A program made the translations under genes and the position numbers. From the IMG/VR virus record IMGVR_UViG_3300032893_002691, positions 1 through 27,558 of that record: 27,558 nt of DNA, one strand, 5' to 3'. Shown piece after piece: positions 15,748 through 22,619 of this stretch. Below the pieces are notes generated by a model, which did no database searches, had not been told where the DNA came from, and saw only the letters and a list, made by a program, of their open reading frames with translations. The stretch is from a virus. How positions within the stretch are numbered: the stretch's first letter is position 1; each line of letters starts with the position of its first letter.

Positions 15748-18111
15748 CTACCTCCTACACAGCACTACACTCATGTTGCTCATCACCGTTGCTTTCATCT
15801 GCCGTACTACCATGGCCCCCGCTCCCAGGGGCATGGGCCAAAACGTATTCAGTCCCACTCTGGTTCCCAGCGTCGTCAAGGGAATCACATCCACATACGC
15901 AAGCACTGTACCAGAATAGTACGCCGCCTGCAACTGAATGTTTCCCACCACCCCCGTGCTCTTCCTCACGATGATTCCCGCAAGGCAGAGGACATCAAGG
16001 ACTGGCGGATATACACCCCCGGATATCGAAAGGGTAGCGAAGTTTGGTAATACGGCAACATCCTCGTACGCTCCCATGTCGGGATTGGCGAAGGAGGCAA
16101 CCAGACCTACATTTCCATTCCTTCCAAAGTTACCCTTTCGAACGGGCGGGCAAAGGCCAAGGGCGGGACTTGAAGCCGCCCCCGCTCTGATTGCCGGAGA
16201 TCCTTTCTGGAGGGTGAAATCTCCAGAAGCAGGACTTGTAAAGAGAGGATTGCTACTGATCGAGTGTGCATCCAACCCACTTCCACTTTGCCATGCAGAA
16301 AGCGTAGTATCCTTAGATTGCCCGTACCGTTGCCATTGCGGACTGGCAACCGAATAGAAAGTGTTGTTATCGGACGCGGCAATCTGCGCTGCAGCTACGT
16401 GAAAGTCAATGAATATCTGATCAGCACCAGCGGGTCCGTCAACGGCACCGAGAGAATAGAAAATGTTGTTTTTCAACTCCGAGATGCAGGGCGTAACCGC
16501 ATCGTGATAGTTCGTCATGTAGATCATGGACTGGAAGTAGCCATAAAATACATTATTCCAAATCCTTGTATTTATAACATGCAGATCGCCCACATTATCG
16601 TCTCCAAGAGTTATCCCAATGTAGGCTTTCAGTCCAGGATCATAGGTGGGGTGATAGAAAATGTTTCCGTAGATTTGCTGACCATCGCAAACATCATTAT
16701 TAATTGCCGCCCACCTAACCTGCTCAAACCAGTTGTAGCGGATGATGCACCCGGTGAATCTCTGGCTGGTGCCGTTCATTTGGACACCATTGGCTGATGG
16801 GGTGCCCTGCCCTATCATGTCAAAGATGTTGTACTCAACCACGTTGTTGTTGGATGCAAGGCCGCCGGCCCCCTGGAAGAAGTAGATACCGTGGTCATTC
16901 TGGGTGTCGTGGAAGTAGTTGTGAGCTACGGTCCAACCGCTTCCGCAACCTCCAAGAAGTGCAGCACCAGTAGAGCCAGCAGCTATGGTGTGCAATTCGC
17001 AGTTCAGTACCTGACAATAGTTGCAAGTGTCAAAGTTGAGAAGATGAACATCGTTAAGGCCATTATACAATTCAAGATTGCTGAAGATGACGTAGTTCGC
17101 ATAGCTTAGGTAAATTGCCTTTCTCGCGGCTTCACCATTGAGGACCGTAGCCCCATCACCCTTTATCGTGATGGGTGAACCGGATACACCACCCCGTAGA
17201 ACTTTGAGTACTTCGGTGGTTGTGCTTTTGAATTGACCACCGGCACTCAAGAGAACGAGCGTATCCCCGGGACCGATTGTGGTATCTGCCTGTCCCCTTG
17301 CTCCTGCCCAAGTGGCGGCGGCCTGAAGATTGCTGATCCCCCACGCATGAGCGGCAGTCCCATCCTTTGGTGCGCTACCGTCTCCACCAATCGCGGCATA
17401 GTAGGTTTCGTAGACCGGAGTCAATGACCCGTCGAGTCCATATGCTATGATGTCGTTGATTTCTGTCTCTGACAAAATCCTACTGAAGATTGCAACCTCG
17501 TCCACATTTCCGTTCATGTAATACGTGCTCAGGTCGCGGCCTATGTAGAAAGGTTGCGCCGGAAGTTTCAGCGTCCCCGTGAAAGCAACACCATTCTTAC
17601 AGATCCCATCTATGTACATGTAGATCATCAATCCTGCGGAATCAAAGATGCCACAAATGTGATGCCAAGAACCGTCAAACGGAACATGATAAATAGCCGT
17701 TGCGTCATATTCCGTATCCGACGAGTTCCAGACCGAGAACTCTAAACTCCCATTTGTCCCGACGTCGATTCCCCAGGATCGAAAGGTAGAGGAACCCGTC
17801 ATTCCCATAATGCCAGCGTCACCGGCCGGAGTGCTAGGAAAGCGTACCCATGCCATAGCCGTAAATGATCCGGCTGCAACGCCTGGGAAATTAGCCGTCA
17901 AGTTTGCGTAGGCGCATTGAAGCCTTTGAGAGCTCGCACGAGTAAAAGAAGCACTCTGCGCCCCTCGCTTGTAGTTGGTTGAATCCTCGGTCGGATATGA
18001 GCCGGCATCGTCATCAACATGATTGGTACCCGTTCCGCTCTGGTCAAAGGCGAGGTGCTCAAACATGTAGTAGGCGACCATGTTCGGATCAAGCGTATAG
18101 TTGGCTGACAT
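15748..18111 (-). CDS. Tailspike / adhesin: LamG-like domain, right-handed beta-helix, duplicated C-terminal domain
   Basis: The protein has 787 residues. Residues ~1-235 form a LamG/concanavalin-like domain (AMAWVRFPST, GSWHHICGIFDSAG, YIGRDLST, GNVDEVAIFSRILSETEI). Residues ~240-690 look like a right-handed beta-helix with N/D-turn ladders (VIFSNLELYNG, VEYNIFDMIG, IYGNIFYHP) and the closing SNPLF...GDFTLQKGSPA typical of polysaccharide-acting beta-helix proteins. Residues 710-787 match the neighbouring 122-residue protein. Beta-helix spikes bind or cleave capsular polysaccharide or LPS; catalytic residues cannot be assigned here. The gene is less GC-rich than its neighbours, suggesting exchange. 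The ATG at 18111 directly follows a TAG stop, with only a weak GGTGG upstream. Its location in the head region could mean a head-attached spike. Confidence 0.85.
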   Translation of the reverse strand: MSANYTLDPNMVAYYMFEHLAFDQSGTGTNHVDDDAGSYPTEDSTNYKRGAQSASFTRASSQRLQCAYANLTANFPGVAAGSFTAMAWVRFPSTPAGDAGIMGMTGSSTFRSWGIDVGTNGSLEFSVWNSSDTEYDATAIYHVPFDGSWHHICGIFDSAGLMIYMYIDGICKNGVAFTGTLKLPAQPFYIGRDLSTYYMNGNVDEVAIFSRILSETEINDIIAYGLDGSLTPVYETYYAAIGGDGSAPKDGTAAHAWGISNLQAAATWAGARGQADTTIGPGDTLVLLSAGGQFKSTTTEVLKVLRGGVSGSPITIKGDGATVLNGEAARKAIYLSYANYVIFSNLELYNGLNDVHLLNFDTCNYCQVLNCELHTIAAGSTGAALLGGCGSGWTVAHNYFHDTQNDHGIYFFQGAGGLASNNNVVEYNIFDMIGQGTPSANGVQMNGTSQRFTGCIIRYNWFEQVRWAAINNDVCDGQQIYGNIFYHPTYDPGLKAYIGITLGDDNVGDLHVINTRIWNNVFYGYFQSMIYMTNYHDAVTPCISELKNNIFYSLGAVDGPAGADQIFIDFHVAAAQIAASDNNTFYSVASPQWQRYGQSKDTTLSAWQSGSGLDAHSISSNPLFTSPASGDFTLQKGSPAIRAGAASSPALGLCPPVRKGNFGRNGNVGLVASFANPDMGAYEDVAVLPNFATLSISGGVYPPVLDVLCLAGIIVRKSTGVVGNIQLQAAYYSGTVLAYVDVIPLTTLGTRVGLNTFWPMPLGAGAMVVRQMKATVMSNMSVVLCRR
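15751..15984 (-). repeat. 78-codon duplication shared with 18195-18428
   Basis: The last 78 codons of the spike align without gaps to the last 78 codons of the neighbouring small protein (18195-18428). A hand count gives 49 identical residues of 78. Shared stretches include GIIVRKSTGV, LAYVD, RQ-x-KAT and SNMS. DNA is also similar, e.g. both carry CACCCCCGTGCTCTT and ACGATGATTCC on the plus strand. Confidence 0.9.
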
Positions 18112-18189
18112 CTACTGCCACCCTCTCAGCGCCCACTTGCACCAGTGGCGCCTCTGCTTCTTGTTCAGGACGTCCACCCGTGCAGACAT
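18112..18189 (-). CDS. Possible 25-codon micro-gene between small capsid-associated gene and spike
   Basis: An ATG at 18189 lies two bases after the stop of the upstream gene, with an AGGA motif partly overlapping. The frame of 25 codons ends in TAG immediately before the spike ATG (TAGATG). The peptide is basic and Trp-rich: MSARVDVLNKKQRRHWCKWA then LRGWQ. Perfect stop/start abutment on both sides, and a weak Shine-Dalgarno for the spike itself, suggest it is either a real small protein or a translated leader that couples spike translation to upstream ribosomes. Short length makes chance possible. Confidence 0.4.
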   Translation of the reverse strand: MSARVDVLNKKQRRHWCKWALRGWQ

Positions 18190-18191
18190 TC

Positions 18192-18560
18192 CTATCTCTT
18201 CAGCAGCACAATGCTCATGTTGCTGAGGAGTGTCGCCTTGATCTGCCGGGGGCTCATGAACCCTGCGCCCTCAGGGAAGTGCCAGAGGTCAATGCCGCCC
18301 GTGGCCGTTGCCAGCGTGGTAGACGGAATGAAGTCCACATAGGCAAGCGTGGTCCCGGACAGATACCCCGCCTGGATACGAATCTTCCCAATCACCCCCG
18401 TGCTCTTTCGCACGATGATTCCGCCGAGGTTAAGGCCCGCGTAGTCCGTCGGGGCCACGCCAAGACCGCCCACGCCCCCCTGCAGCTTGGCCGTCGCGGG
18501 AAACACATCGTTGGTCGCCGTGAGTGCCACGTAGTTCGTTGTAGAACCAGTAACGGCCAT
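18192..18560 (-). CDS. Small virion protein, paralogous to spike C-terminus
   Basis: This 122-residue protein has an excellent AAAGGAGGCC ribosome site before the ATG at 18560. Residues 1-44 are Thr/Gly-rich beta (NYVALTATND, AKLQGGVGGLG). Residues 45-122 match the spike C-terminal domain without gaps. The fold looks beta-sandwich-like with conserved GIIVRKSTG and SNMSIVLLKR. Being encoded three genes after the capsid gene, it may decorate the head or form an attachment point; the shared domain suggests common binding or trimerisation. No enzymatic motif is seen. Confidence 0.8.
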   Translation of the reverse strand: MAVTGSTTNYVALTATNDVFPATAKLQGGVGGLGVAPTDYAGLNLGGIIVRKSTGVIGKIRIQAGYLSGTTLAYVDFIPSTTLATATGGIDLWHFPEGAGFMSPRQIKATLLSNMSIVLLKR

Positions 18561-18572
18561 GCTTGGCCTCCT

Positions 18573-18845
18573 TTAGAAGTCTTCCTGGCGCGTAGAGTTG
18601 CTCATGGAACCTTTCCACACGGTGTCACGCTCGCGCCGCTGCAGCTGGTAGATGTCCGTATGGCATCCGCACGGCACTCCAAACACCCTGCCCTTGTAGA
18701 ACTTCACCTGGTCGCGGCGGTATTCCATGTGGCACTGACTGCAGACAAAGTACCGCTGCTGGTAGATGCCCGGCTTGGTGCCATGGCTTCCCACCGGGTA
18801 CGTGGTGCCGCCGTAGACGTAGGTGCTCTGGACATAGCCTGGCAT
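18573..18845 (-). CDS. Small zinc-ribbon-like protein
   Basis: The product has 90 residues. C35-S-Q-C38 and C59-G-C61-H62 form a four-ligand zinc site (CxxC ... CxC/H) in a Tyr-rich short protein. Zinc ribbons of this kind are often encoded beside capsid genes of tailed phages and may act in assembly or DNA binding. The N-terminus (YVQSTYVYGGTTYP) is beta-like; the C-terminus is basic. The ATG at 18845 has no Shine-Dalgarno in the preceding 30 bases; the only AGGAG lies beyond a hairpin (described separately). Function is unproven. Confidence 0.75.
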   Translation of the reverse strand: MPGYVQSTYVYGGTTYPVGSHGTKPGIYQQRYFVCSQCHMEYRRDQVKFYKGRVFGVPCGCHTDIYQLQRRERDTVWKGSMSNSTRQEDF

Positions 18846-18851
18846 TTACGC

Positions 18852-18878
18852 GGAGGGCAGGTTGTTAGCCTGCCCCCC
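18852..18878 (-). promoter_or_regulatory. Hairpin between Shine-Dalgarno and start codon of the zinc-ribbon gene
   Basis: On the minus strand GGGGGGCAGG (18878-18869), loop CTAACAA, CCTGCCCTCC (18861-18852) forms a ten-pair stem with one G-U pair. AGGAG (18885-18881) overlaps the upstream TAG stop and lies 35 nt from the ATG at 18845. If the hairpin folds, the unpaired spacing becomes 8 nt (CA plus GCGTAA). This resembles the phage T4 gene 38 arrangement. No U-run follows, so it is not a typical terminator. Confidence 0.6.
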
Positions 18879-18883
18879 TGCTC

Positions 18884-19216
18884 CTATGCGTCCGGCTGGT
18901 CCCAGCTCACGATGAACAGGCAGTTGGTGAACGAGGAAGTGTGGGTAACCTTTCCGTTACCCAAGGTGCACGACCCGGTGTAGTCCACCTGCGTGGTGCT
19001 TGCCCCCGTCCACACGATGCCGCTGCTCGTTCCCTTCTTCGCCCACCGCATGAACTGCAGCAGGATCGAGTTAGTGTTGATCCCCACCACGGTGGTGCTC
19101 TTATTTCCCGCCTTCACCACCTGAATCTGATGCGAGTGCCCACTGGAGAAGTGAGCACCCCGCACCTGGCCGCCGTAGGAGGCAGCGGCCTTGAGAACTT
19201 TTCCGCTCGCTGCCAT
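18884..19216 (-). CDS. Small beta-rich protein after major capsid gene
   Basis: This 110-residue product has an ideal AGGAGGTAAGCC before the ATG at 19216 and starts 10 nt after the capsid gene. The sequence is beta-rich (HSHQIQVVKAGN, TTVVGINTNSILLQFM, GIVWTGASTTQVDYTG, CLFIVSWDQPDA). It may be a head decoration protein or capsid cement; the family was not recognised. No zinc, membrane or catalytic signature is apparent. Confidence 0.75.
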   Translation of the reverse strand: MAASGKVLKAAASYGGQVRGAHFSSGHSHQIQVVKAGNKSTTVVGINTNSILLQFMRWAKKGTSSGIVWTGASTTQVDYTGSCTLGNGKVTHTSSFTNCLFIVSWDQPDA

Positions 19217-19226
19217 GGCTTACCTC

Positions 19227-20132
19227 CTATGCTCCCTGGTTTCCGAACACGCCCACCCAGTCGAAGAAGTCGCAGGTGAGCCGCCCGGTGATCTTGAACA
19301 GCGCGTTTCCGGTGTTGAAGTCATCGGAGCTTTCCACCGCGACCTGCTTCCTCCAGATGAAGCGGAGATCATGCGTTTCCCCGATCAGGAACCATGCCGT
19401 CGTGGACGTCAGGTAGTGGCACACCATGTACTGCAGGTCCTCGCCCTGCAGCGGGTTGACGTCGTTGTCGGTGACCTGCGTGCGCAGTTCGCTGAGCAGG
19501 AGCCGCTTGGCCATCCACTTCAGCTGCCACGGGATGACGAGCAGTTTCGGCTTCACCTTGATCGGGATGCCACGCTCGTTGGTCAGCGCCTCGAAGGTGT
19601 TGATCGCTGCCGTGAGTGCCGTCTCCGAGAGCGCCGCGGCCGTCGTGGTGTTGATCCCGTTCGTGCCGTAGTCGATGCGGGGATGCGCCGTGGAGAACAG
19701 GGCAACGGCGTCCAGGCCGACACGGGTCGTCGTTACGAATCCCGAGTTCAGCAAGTCCCAGAACTTCACTTCCTTGGTGTACGCTGCGCTCTTCGCCAGC
19801 TGCACCGGAATCTGCTTGATGATGTCCTGGCGGTCGTCGTCGTAGAGCACCTGCGTGACCTGCACACCCAGGCCGATGGGCGTGAAGTACACCGTCTTCT
19901 CCAGGCCCTGCTTGTAGATGTTCCAGTCCACCGCCTGCCCTTCAGGCATATCCGCCATCGCACCGAAGGTCGCGATCTGGCCTTCACGGAGGTAGTTTCC
20001 GTCGGCGGTGCCGAAGTTCGCCACCTTGTCATGCTCGCTGTCCTGGCGCTCGTAATGGTCAAAGAACACGTGCGTGAAGTCCCTGATGATCGCCTGACTC
20101 AGGGCACCCGATACACCAATTCCACCTGCCAT
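19227..20132 (-). CDS. Major capsid protein, HK97 fold (Mu gpT-like type)
   Basis: The protein has 301 residues, with AAGGAGGCACAAG before the ATG at 20132. The N-terminal arm is helical (SQAIIRDFTHVFFDHYERQ). The body shows features of HK97-fold capsid proteins: VALFSTAHP followed by a Asn/Thr-rich loop, ALSETALTAAINTFEAL (spine-type helix), GIPIKVKPKLLVIPWQLKWMAKRLL and NPLQGEDLQYMV, then WFLIGETHDLRFIWRK and GRLTCDFFDWVGVFG at the C-terminus. This layout is shared with Mu gpT-type capsid proteins. It is encoded behind scaffold and a decoration-like protein, as expected. No protease domain is fused and no maturation protease is seen nearby. Confidence 0.9.
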   Translation of the reverse strand: MAGGIGVSGALSQAIIRDFTHVFFDHYERQDSEHDKVANFGTADGNYLREGQIATFGAMADMPEGQAVDWNIYKQGLEKTVYFTPIGLGVQVTQVLYDDDRQDIIKQIPVQLAKSAAYTKEVKFWDLLNSGFVTTTRVGLDAVALFSTAHPRIDYGTNGINTTTAAALSETALTAAINTFEALTNERGIPIKVKPKLLVIPWQLKWMAKRLLLSELRTQVTDNDVNPLQGEDLQYMVCHYLTSTTAWFLIGETHDLRFIWRKQVAVESSDDFNTGNALFKITGRLTCDFFDWVGVFGNQGA

Positions 20133-20147
20133 CTTGTGCCTCCTTCG

Positions 20148-20672
20148 TTAGGTGATCTGGCCGACCCACTGGGAGTGCTTCACGATGTACAGCAGCTCCG
20201 CGTAGGTAGAGAATGCGCTGAAGCCGGCGACGCCTCCAGCGCCCTTGGGACCGTAGCCGCCCACGATGCCCACGATCTGAAGCTGGGAAAGCGTGGGTGC
20301 ACCGGGGTTGCCGGCGTACGCCGCCGTGCCGCTTGCCCAGATGCCCGCCGTGCGTCCCACGTATCCCTTGGTCACGTTCAGCGTGCTTCCGCTGCAGGCC
20401 CGGAAGATCACATCCATCCGTGCCGGCACGATCTTCATGGGGTAGCTGGTCGCAGCCTTGGCCGTGATCGGCTCGACCGCGAACCCGTAGATGTACCCCG
20501 CCTTGGTGCTGACCGCGGTCGGCTTCACGGCGAGGCCCGTGGTGCTCAGGCGCACCGGGTCTCCTACCGAGAAGCTCAAGTTACTCGTGGTCCACACCGT
20601 TTCCAGCGGGACGCTTGCACCGTCCAGTGCGCGGTGCAGCACGAACCCGTACTTGGAAAGAGTGTTTGCCAT
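20148..20672 (-). CDS. Head decoration-like protein
   Basis: The 174-residue product begins MANTLSKYGFVLHRALDGAS and has GGAGGAGCGAG before the ATG at 20672. It is beta-rich and Gly/Ala/Thr-rich: FSVGDPVRLSTTGLAVKP, GYIYGFAVEPITA, YPMKIVPARMDVIFRACSG, LQIVGIVGGYGPKG. The pattern (short N-terminal strand, V-G-D-P-V-x-L, then G-F-A-V) resembles capsid decoration or cement proteins encoded directly before major capsid genes. The role is inferred from position and composition; a stem-loop lies just upstream of its ribosome site. Confidence 0.75.
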   Translation of the reverse strand: MANTLSKYGFVLHRALDGASVPLETVWTTSNLSFSVGDPVRLSTTGLAVKPTAVSTKAGYIYGFAVEPITAKAATSYPMKIVPARMDVIFRACSGSTLNVTKGYVGRTAGIWASGTAAYAGNPGAPTLSQLQIVGIVGGYGPKGAGGVAGFSAFSTYAELLYIVKHSQWVGQIT

Positions 20673-20684
20673 TCTCGCTCCTCC

Positions 20685-20703
20685 GAGCAGGCTTCCCCTG
20701 CTC
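20685..20703 (-). promoter_or_regulatory. 7-bp stem-loop before the ribosome site of the decoration-like gene
   Basis: On the minus strand GAGCAGG, loop GGAAG, CCTGCTC is perfectly complementary; it ends just before GGAGGAGCGAG of the gene starting at 20672. It lies in an 83-nt gap (20673-20755), the longest inside the late operon, which also holds a weaker CGGC-GTT-GCCG stem. No U-run follows, so a processing or mRNA-stability element is more likely than termination. Confidence 0.5.
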
Positions 20704-20755
20704 CCTTACGCAGGAGGAGCTTTCGGCAACGCCGCCTCTCTCCTTGCGCTCTTCG

Positions 20756-21487
20756 CTATTCCTTCAAGAATGCGCGGTCCACGTCACTGGGGCCGACACG
20801 GACCTTTTCCACGGTGAGGTCCTCGTCCGTCTCAGGCATCACCGGCACCTTGCCGCGTCCCACGCGGTCGATGCCCTCTTCGAACTGCTCCCGGGCTCCG
20901 CGTACCTTCTGCCGGCTCAGGGCAGCGACTGCCTTCTCATGCTCCAGGTGCTTGGCGAAGTCCACCTTCATGAGCAGAAGCTCGTCACGGCCTTGCAGGT
21001 CCTTGGTCAGGTAGTAGCCGGAAGCGTTGGAAGAAATGCCCACATCCACGGGGTCCTCTTCGCTCACTTCCTTGTAGCCCAGCTGCTTGAAGCCGGATGC
21101 GTTCGTGCAGAACTGCCAGGAGAGCCAGTTGCGCTTGAGGAACTCTATGCCCTCGCGTCCGCGGGGCTTGAAGGTCAGGCGAGCTTCCTCGTGGCCCACG
21201 AGCGGATCTACGATCTTTTCGACGCTCGGCTTTTCCCTGCCTGGCTTGCTCATGGCCTTATGCTCACCGAAGGCCACCCAGTACCGCTTCGCATTCTCAT
21301 GTGAAAGAGCTTCGCAGATGCTGTCTGGCAGCACCTTGAAAGCAGGCCCGTTGGCAAACGTCAGCGTGGCCCCTTCCTTCTCGTAACGTAGCACTTCGGC
21401 CTCGGTGGTGTCCTTGTTGATGATGTAGCTTGGGGCAACTTTCGCCGCTTCCGGGGTGGTTTCGCTGCTTACCGTCTTCTTTGCCAT
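20756..21487 (-). CDS. Hypothetical head-region protein between scaffold and decoration genes
   Basis: The protein has 243 residues and AGGAATAAAGCG before the ATG at 21487. The N-terminal ~30 residues are Thr/Ser/Ala-rich and flexible; residues 30-100 are mixed alpha/beta (AEVLRYEKEGATLTF, YWVAFGEHKAM). Residues 110-175 contain a Trp/Gly/Tyr-rich section (IEFLKRNWLSWQF, SSNASGYYLTKD), and the C-terminal ~70 residues are charged and helical. No known motif was recognised. Position suggests an assembly factor or minor head protein. The coding sequence has normal neighbours and spacing, so the gene itself is secure. Confidence 0.82.
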   Translation of the reverse strand: MAKKTVSSETTPEAAKVAPSYIINKDTTEAEVLRYEKEGATLTFANGPAFKVLPDSICEALSHENAKRYWVAFGEHKAMSKPGREKPSVEKIVDPLVGHEEARLTFKPRGREGIEFLKRNWLSWQFCTNASGFKQLGYKEVSEEDPVDVGISSNASGYYLTKDLQGRDELLLMKVDFAKHLEHEKAVAALSRQKVRGAREQFEEGIDRVGRGKVPVMPETDEDLTVEKVRVGPSDVDRAFLKE

Positions 21488-21510
21488 CGCTTTATTCCTT
21501 TCCTAACACT

Positions 21511-22305
21511 TCAGGAGGAAGCCTTGCGGCTTTCCTTAAGCTCCAGGTAATCCTTCGTCGTCATGCCCAGGCGCTTGATGCGCGCGGCTTCCGCCGACGT
21601 GATGTACACCTTCTTCTTCGGCGCACTGCCTGGATGCGCCGCTGCCCCCTCCATGAGCACCGCAGGCTTGGCAGGTGCCGCGCGCCGTGTCTCGGGCGCC
21701 GTCGCGTTCCGCTTCTGCTCGCGTTCCTCCATGATCTCATCAAGATGATTTGACTTAACGAACAAATATGCCTTCCTCAATTCCTTCGGATCTTTCTGTT
21801 GCACCGGGTGGAGCTTAGCGAGTTCCGCCCGCACTTCTTTCTCGTAGCGCGTGAAGATCTCACCCTCCTTGGCGTCGTTTCGCAGCCGCCACTCGGCATT
21901 TTCGAACGCGGCCTCCATCTGCGAGACGATCAGCGGCCCAAGCTCATCGCGCACGAGCTTCCTGGCCTGGCGATCAATGGCCTTCTTCAGGGCTTCGCGT
22001 GGCTGCTTGTCGAACATGCCCTCTTCCACGCCCTTCCAGAAGGCTTCCTCGTCATCGGTGGAGGCGGGTGGCGTTGCAGGTACACCGGCGTTGCTCAGCT
22101 TCTCCTGCAGGAACGCAAACCCATCCTTGATGGCAACGCTGGTGTCGCCGCGGGCGCGAAGCGCTTCGTTTTCCTTCCGCAGCTTTTCCAGCTCGGGGTC
22201 GGGTGCAGGCGCGACCTGCTCTTCCTTCTCCTCGGGCAGCTTATCCACCACCACCACTTCCTCGTCCTCGGCCTGCTCTTCTACGGCCTGCTCCTCGTCA
22301 CTCAT
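21511..22305 (-). CDS. Scaffolding protein candidate
   Basis: The product has 264 residues; the ATG at 22305 shares ATGA with the stop of the preceding gene, with AGGAGAGCGC upstream. The first 45 residues are extremely acidic (EEQAVEEQAEDEE, LPEEKEEQVAP), followed by a coiled-coil (PELEKLRKENEALRAR), a helical middle with EAFWKGVEEGMFDK and basic/helical C-terminal half ending KDYLELKESRKASS. Acidic N-terminus, coiled coil and basic C-terminus in a gene between portal and capsid are the hallmarks of scaffolding proteins, whose C-terminus binds the capsid protein and which leave before DNA packaging. The call is by composition and position. Confidence 0.8.
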   Translation of the reverse strand: MSDEEQAVEEQAEDEEVVVVDKLPEEKEEQVAPAPDPELEKLRKENEALRARGDTSVAIKDGFAFLQEKLSNAGVPATPPASTDDEEAFWKGVEEGMFDKQPREALKKAIDRQARKLVRDELGPLIVSQMEAAFENAEWRLRNDAKEGEIFTRYEKEVRAELAKLHPVQQKDPKELRKAYLFVKSNHLDEIMEEREQKRNATAPETRRAAPAKPAVLMEGAAAHPGSAPKKKVYITSAEAARIKRLGMTTKDYLELKESRKASS

Positions 22306-22619
22306 GCGCTCTCCTCTTCTTCAGCGGTATAGTACTCAAGGATCTCCTTGATCTCCGCGAAGCACTTGATCTTTCCTTGCAGCACCCTGATCTCCTCCAT
22401 GCTCTTCCGCACGTCCTGCAACTCATCCCGATATGACAGGAGGAGTAGCGACCATCGGGCCTGTAGAACCTGGAAACCCTCCGAGTGGAGCAATGCTTGT
22501 ACCTGTCGCCGCTCCTCCAGGAATTGCTCCCGGGCCTGCCGCTCCTGTTCCTGGAGCAGGAACACTTCCTTGTCCAAGTCCGGGCTGCTGCTGTCCAATA
22601 CCTGCTTGCGGGATGCCAT
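22302..22619 (-). CDS. Coiled-coil protein overlapping the portal 3' end
   Basis: The product has 105 residues. The ATG at 22619 has AGGAGGT seven bases upstream, located inside the portal reading frame; the gene overlaps the portal's last 197 nt in another frame. The sequence is helical and charged (FLLQEQERQAREQFLEERRQ, YRDELQDVRKSMEEIRVLQG, KEILEYY). Similar short helical proteins lie between portal and scaffold in other short-tailed phages; the function is unknown, possibly in portal incorporation or scaffold nucleation. The strong ribosome site and ATGA link to the scaffold gene argue that it is real. Confidence 0.78.
   Translation of the reverse strand: MASRKQVLDSSSPDLDKEVFLLQEQERQAREQFLEERRQVQALLHSEGFQVLQARWSLLLLSYRDELQDVRKSMEEIRVLQGKIKCFAEIKEILEYYTAEEEESA

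Noticed and set aside
18852-18878. Hairpin as a rho-independent terminator
   Set aside because: There is no U-run after the stem on the minus strand, and genes continue in close spacing.
19191-21014. Plus-strand open frame of 607 codons opposite the capsid and decoration genes
   Set aside because: It spans several well-supported minus-strand genes including the major capsid gene and has shadow-like composition.
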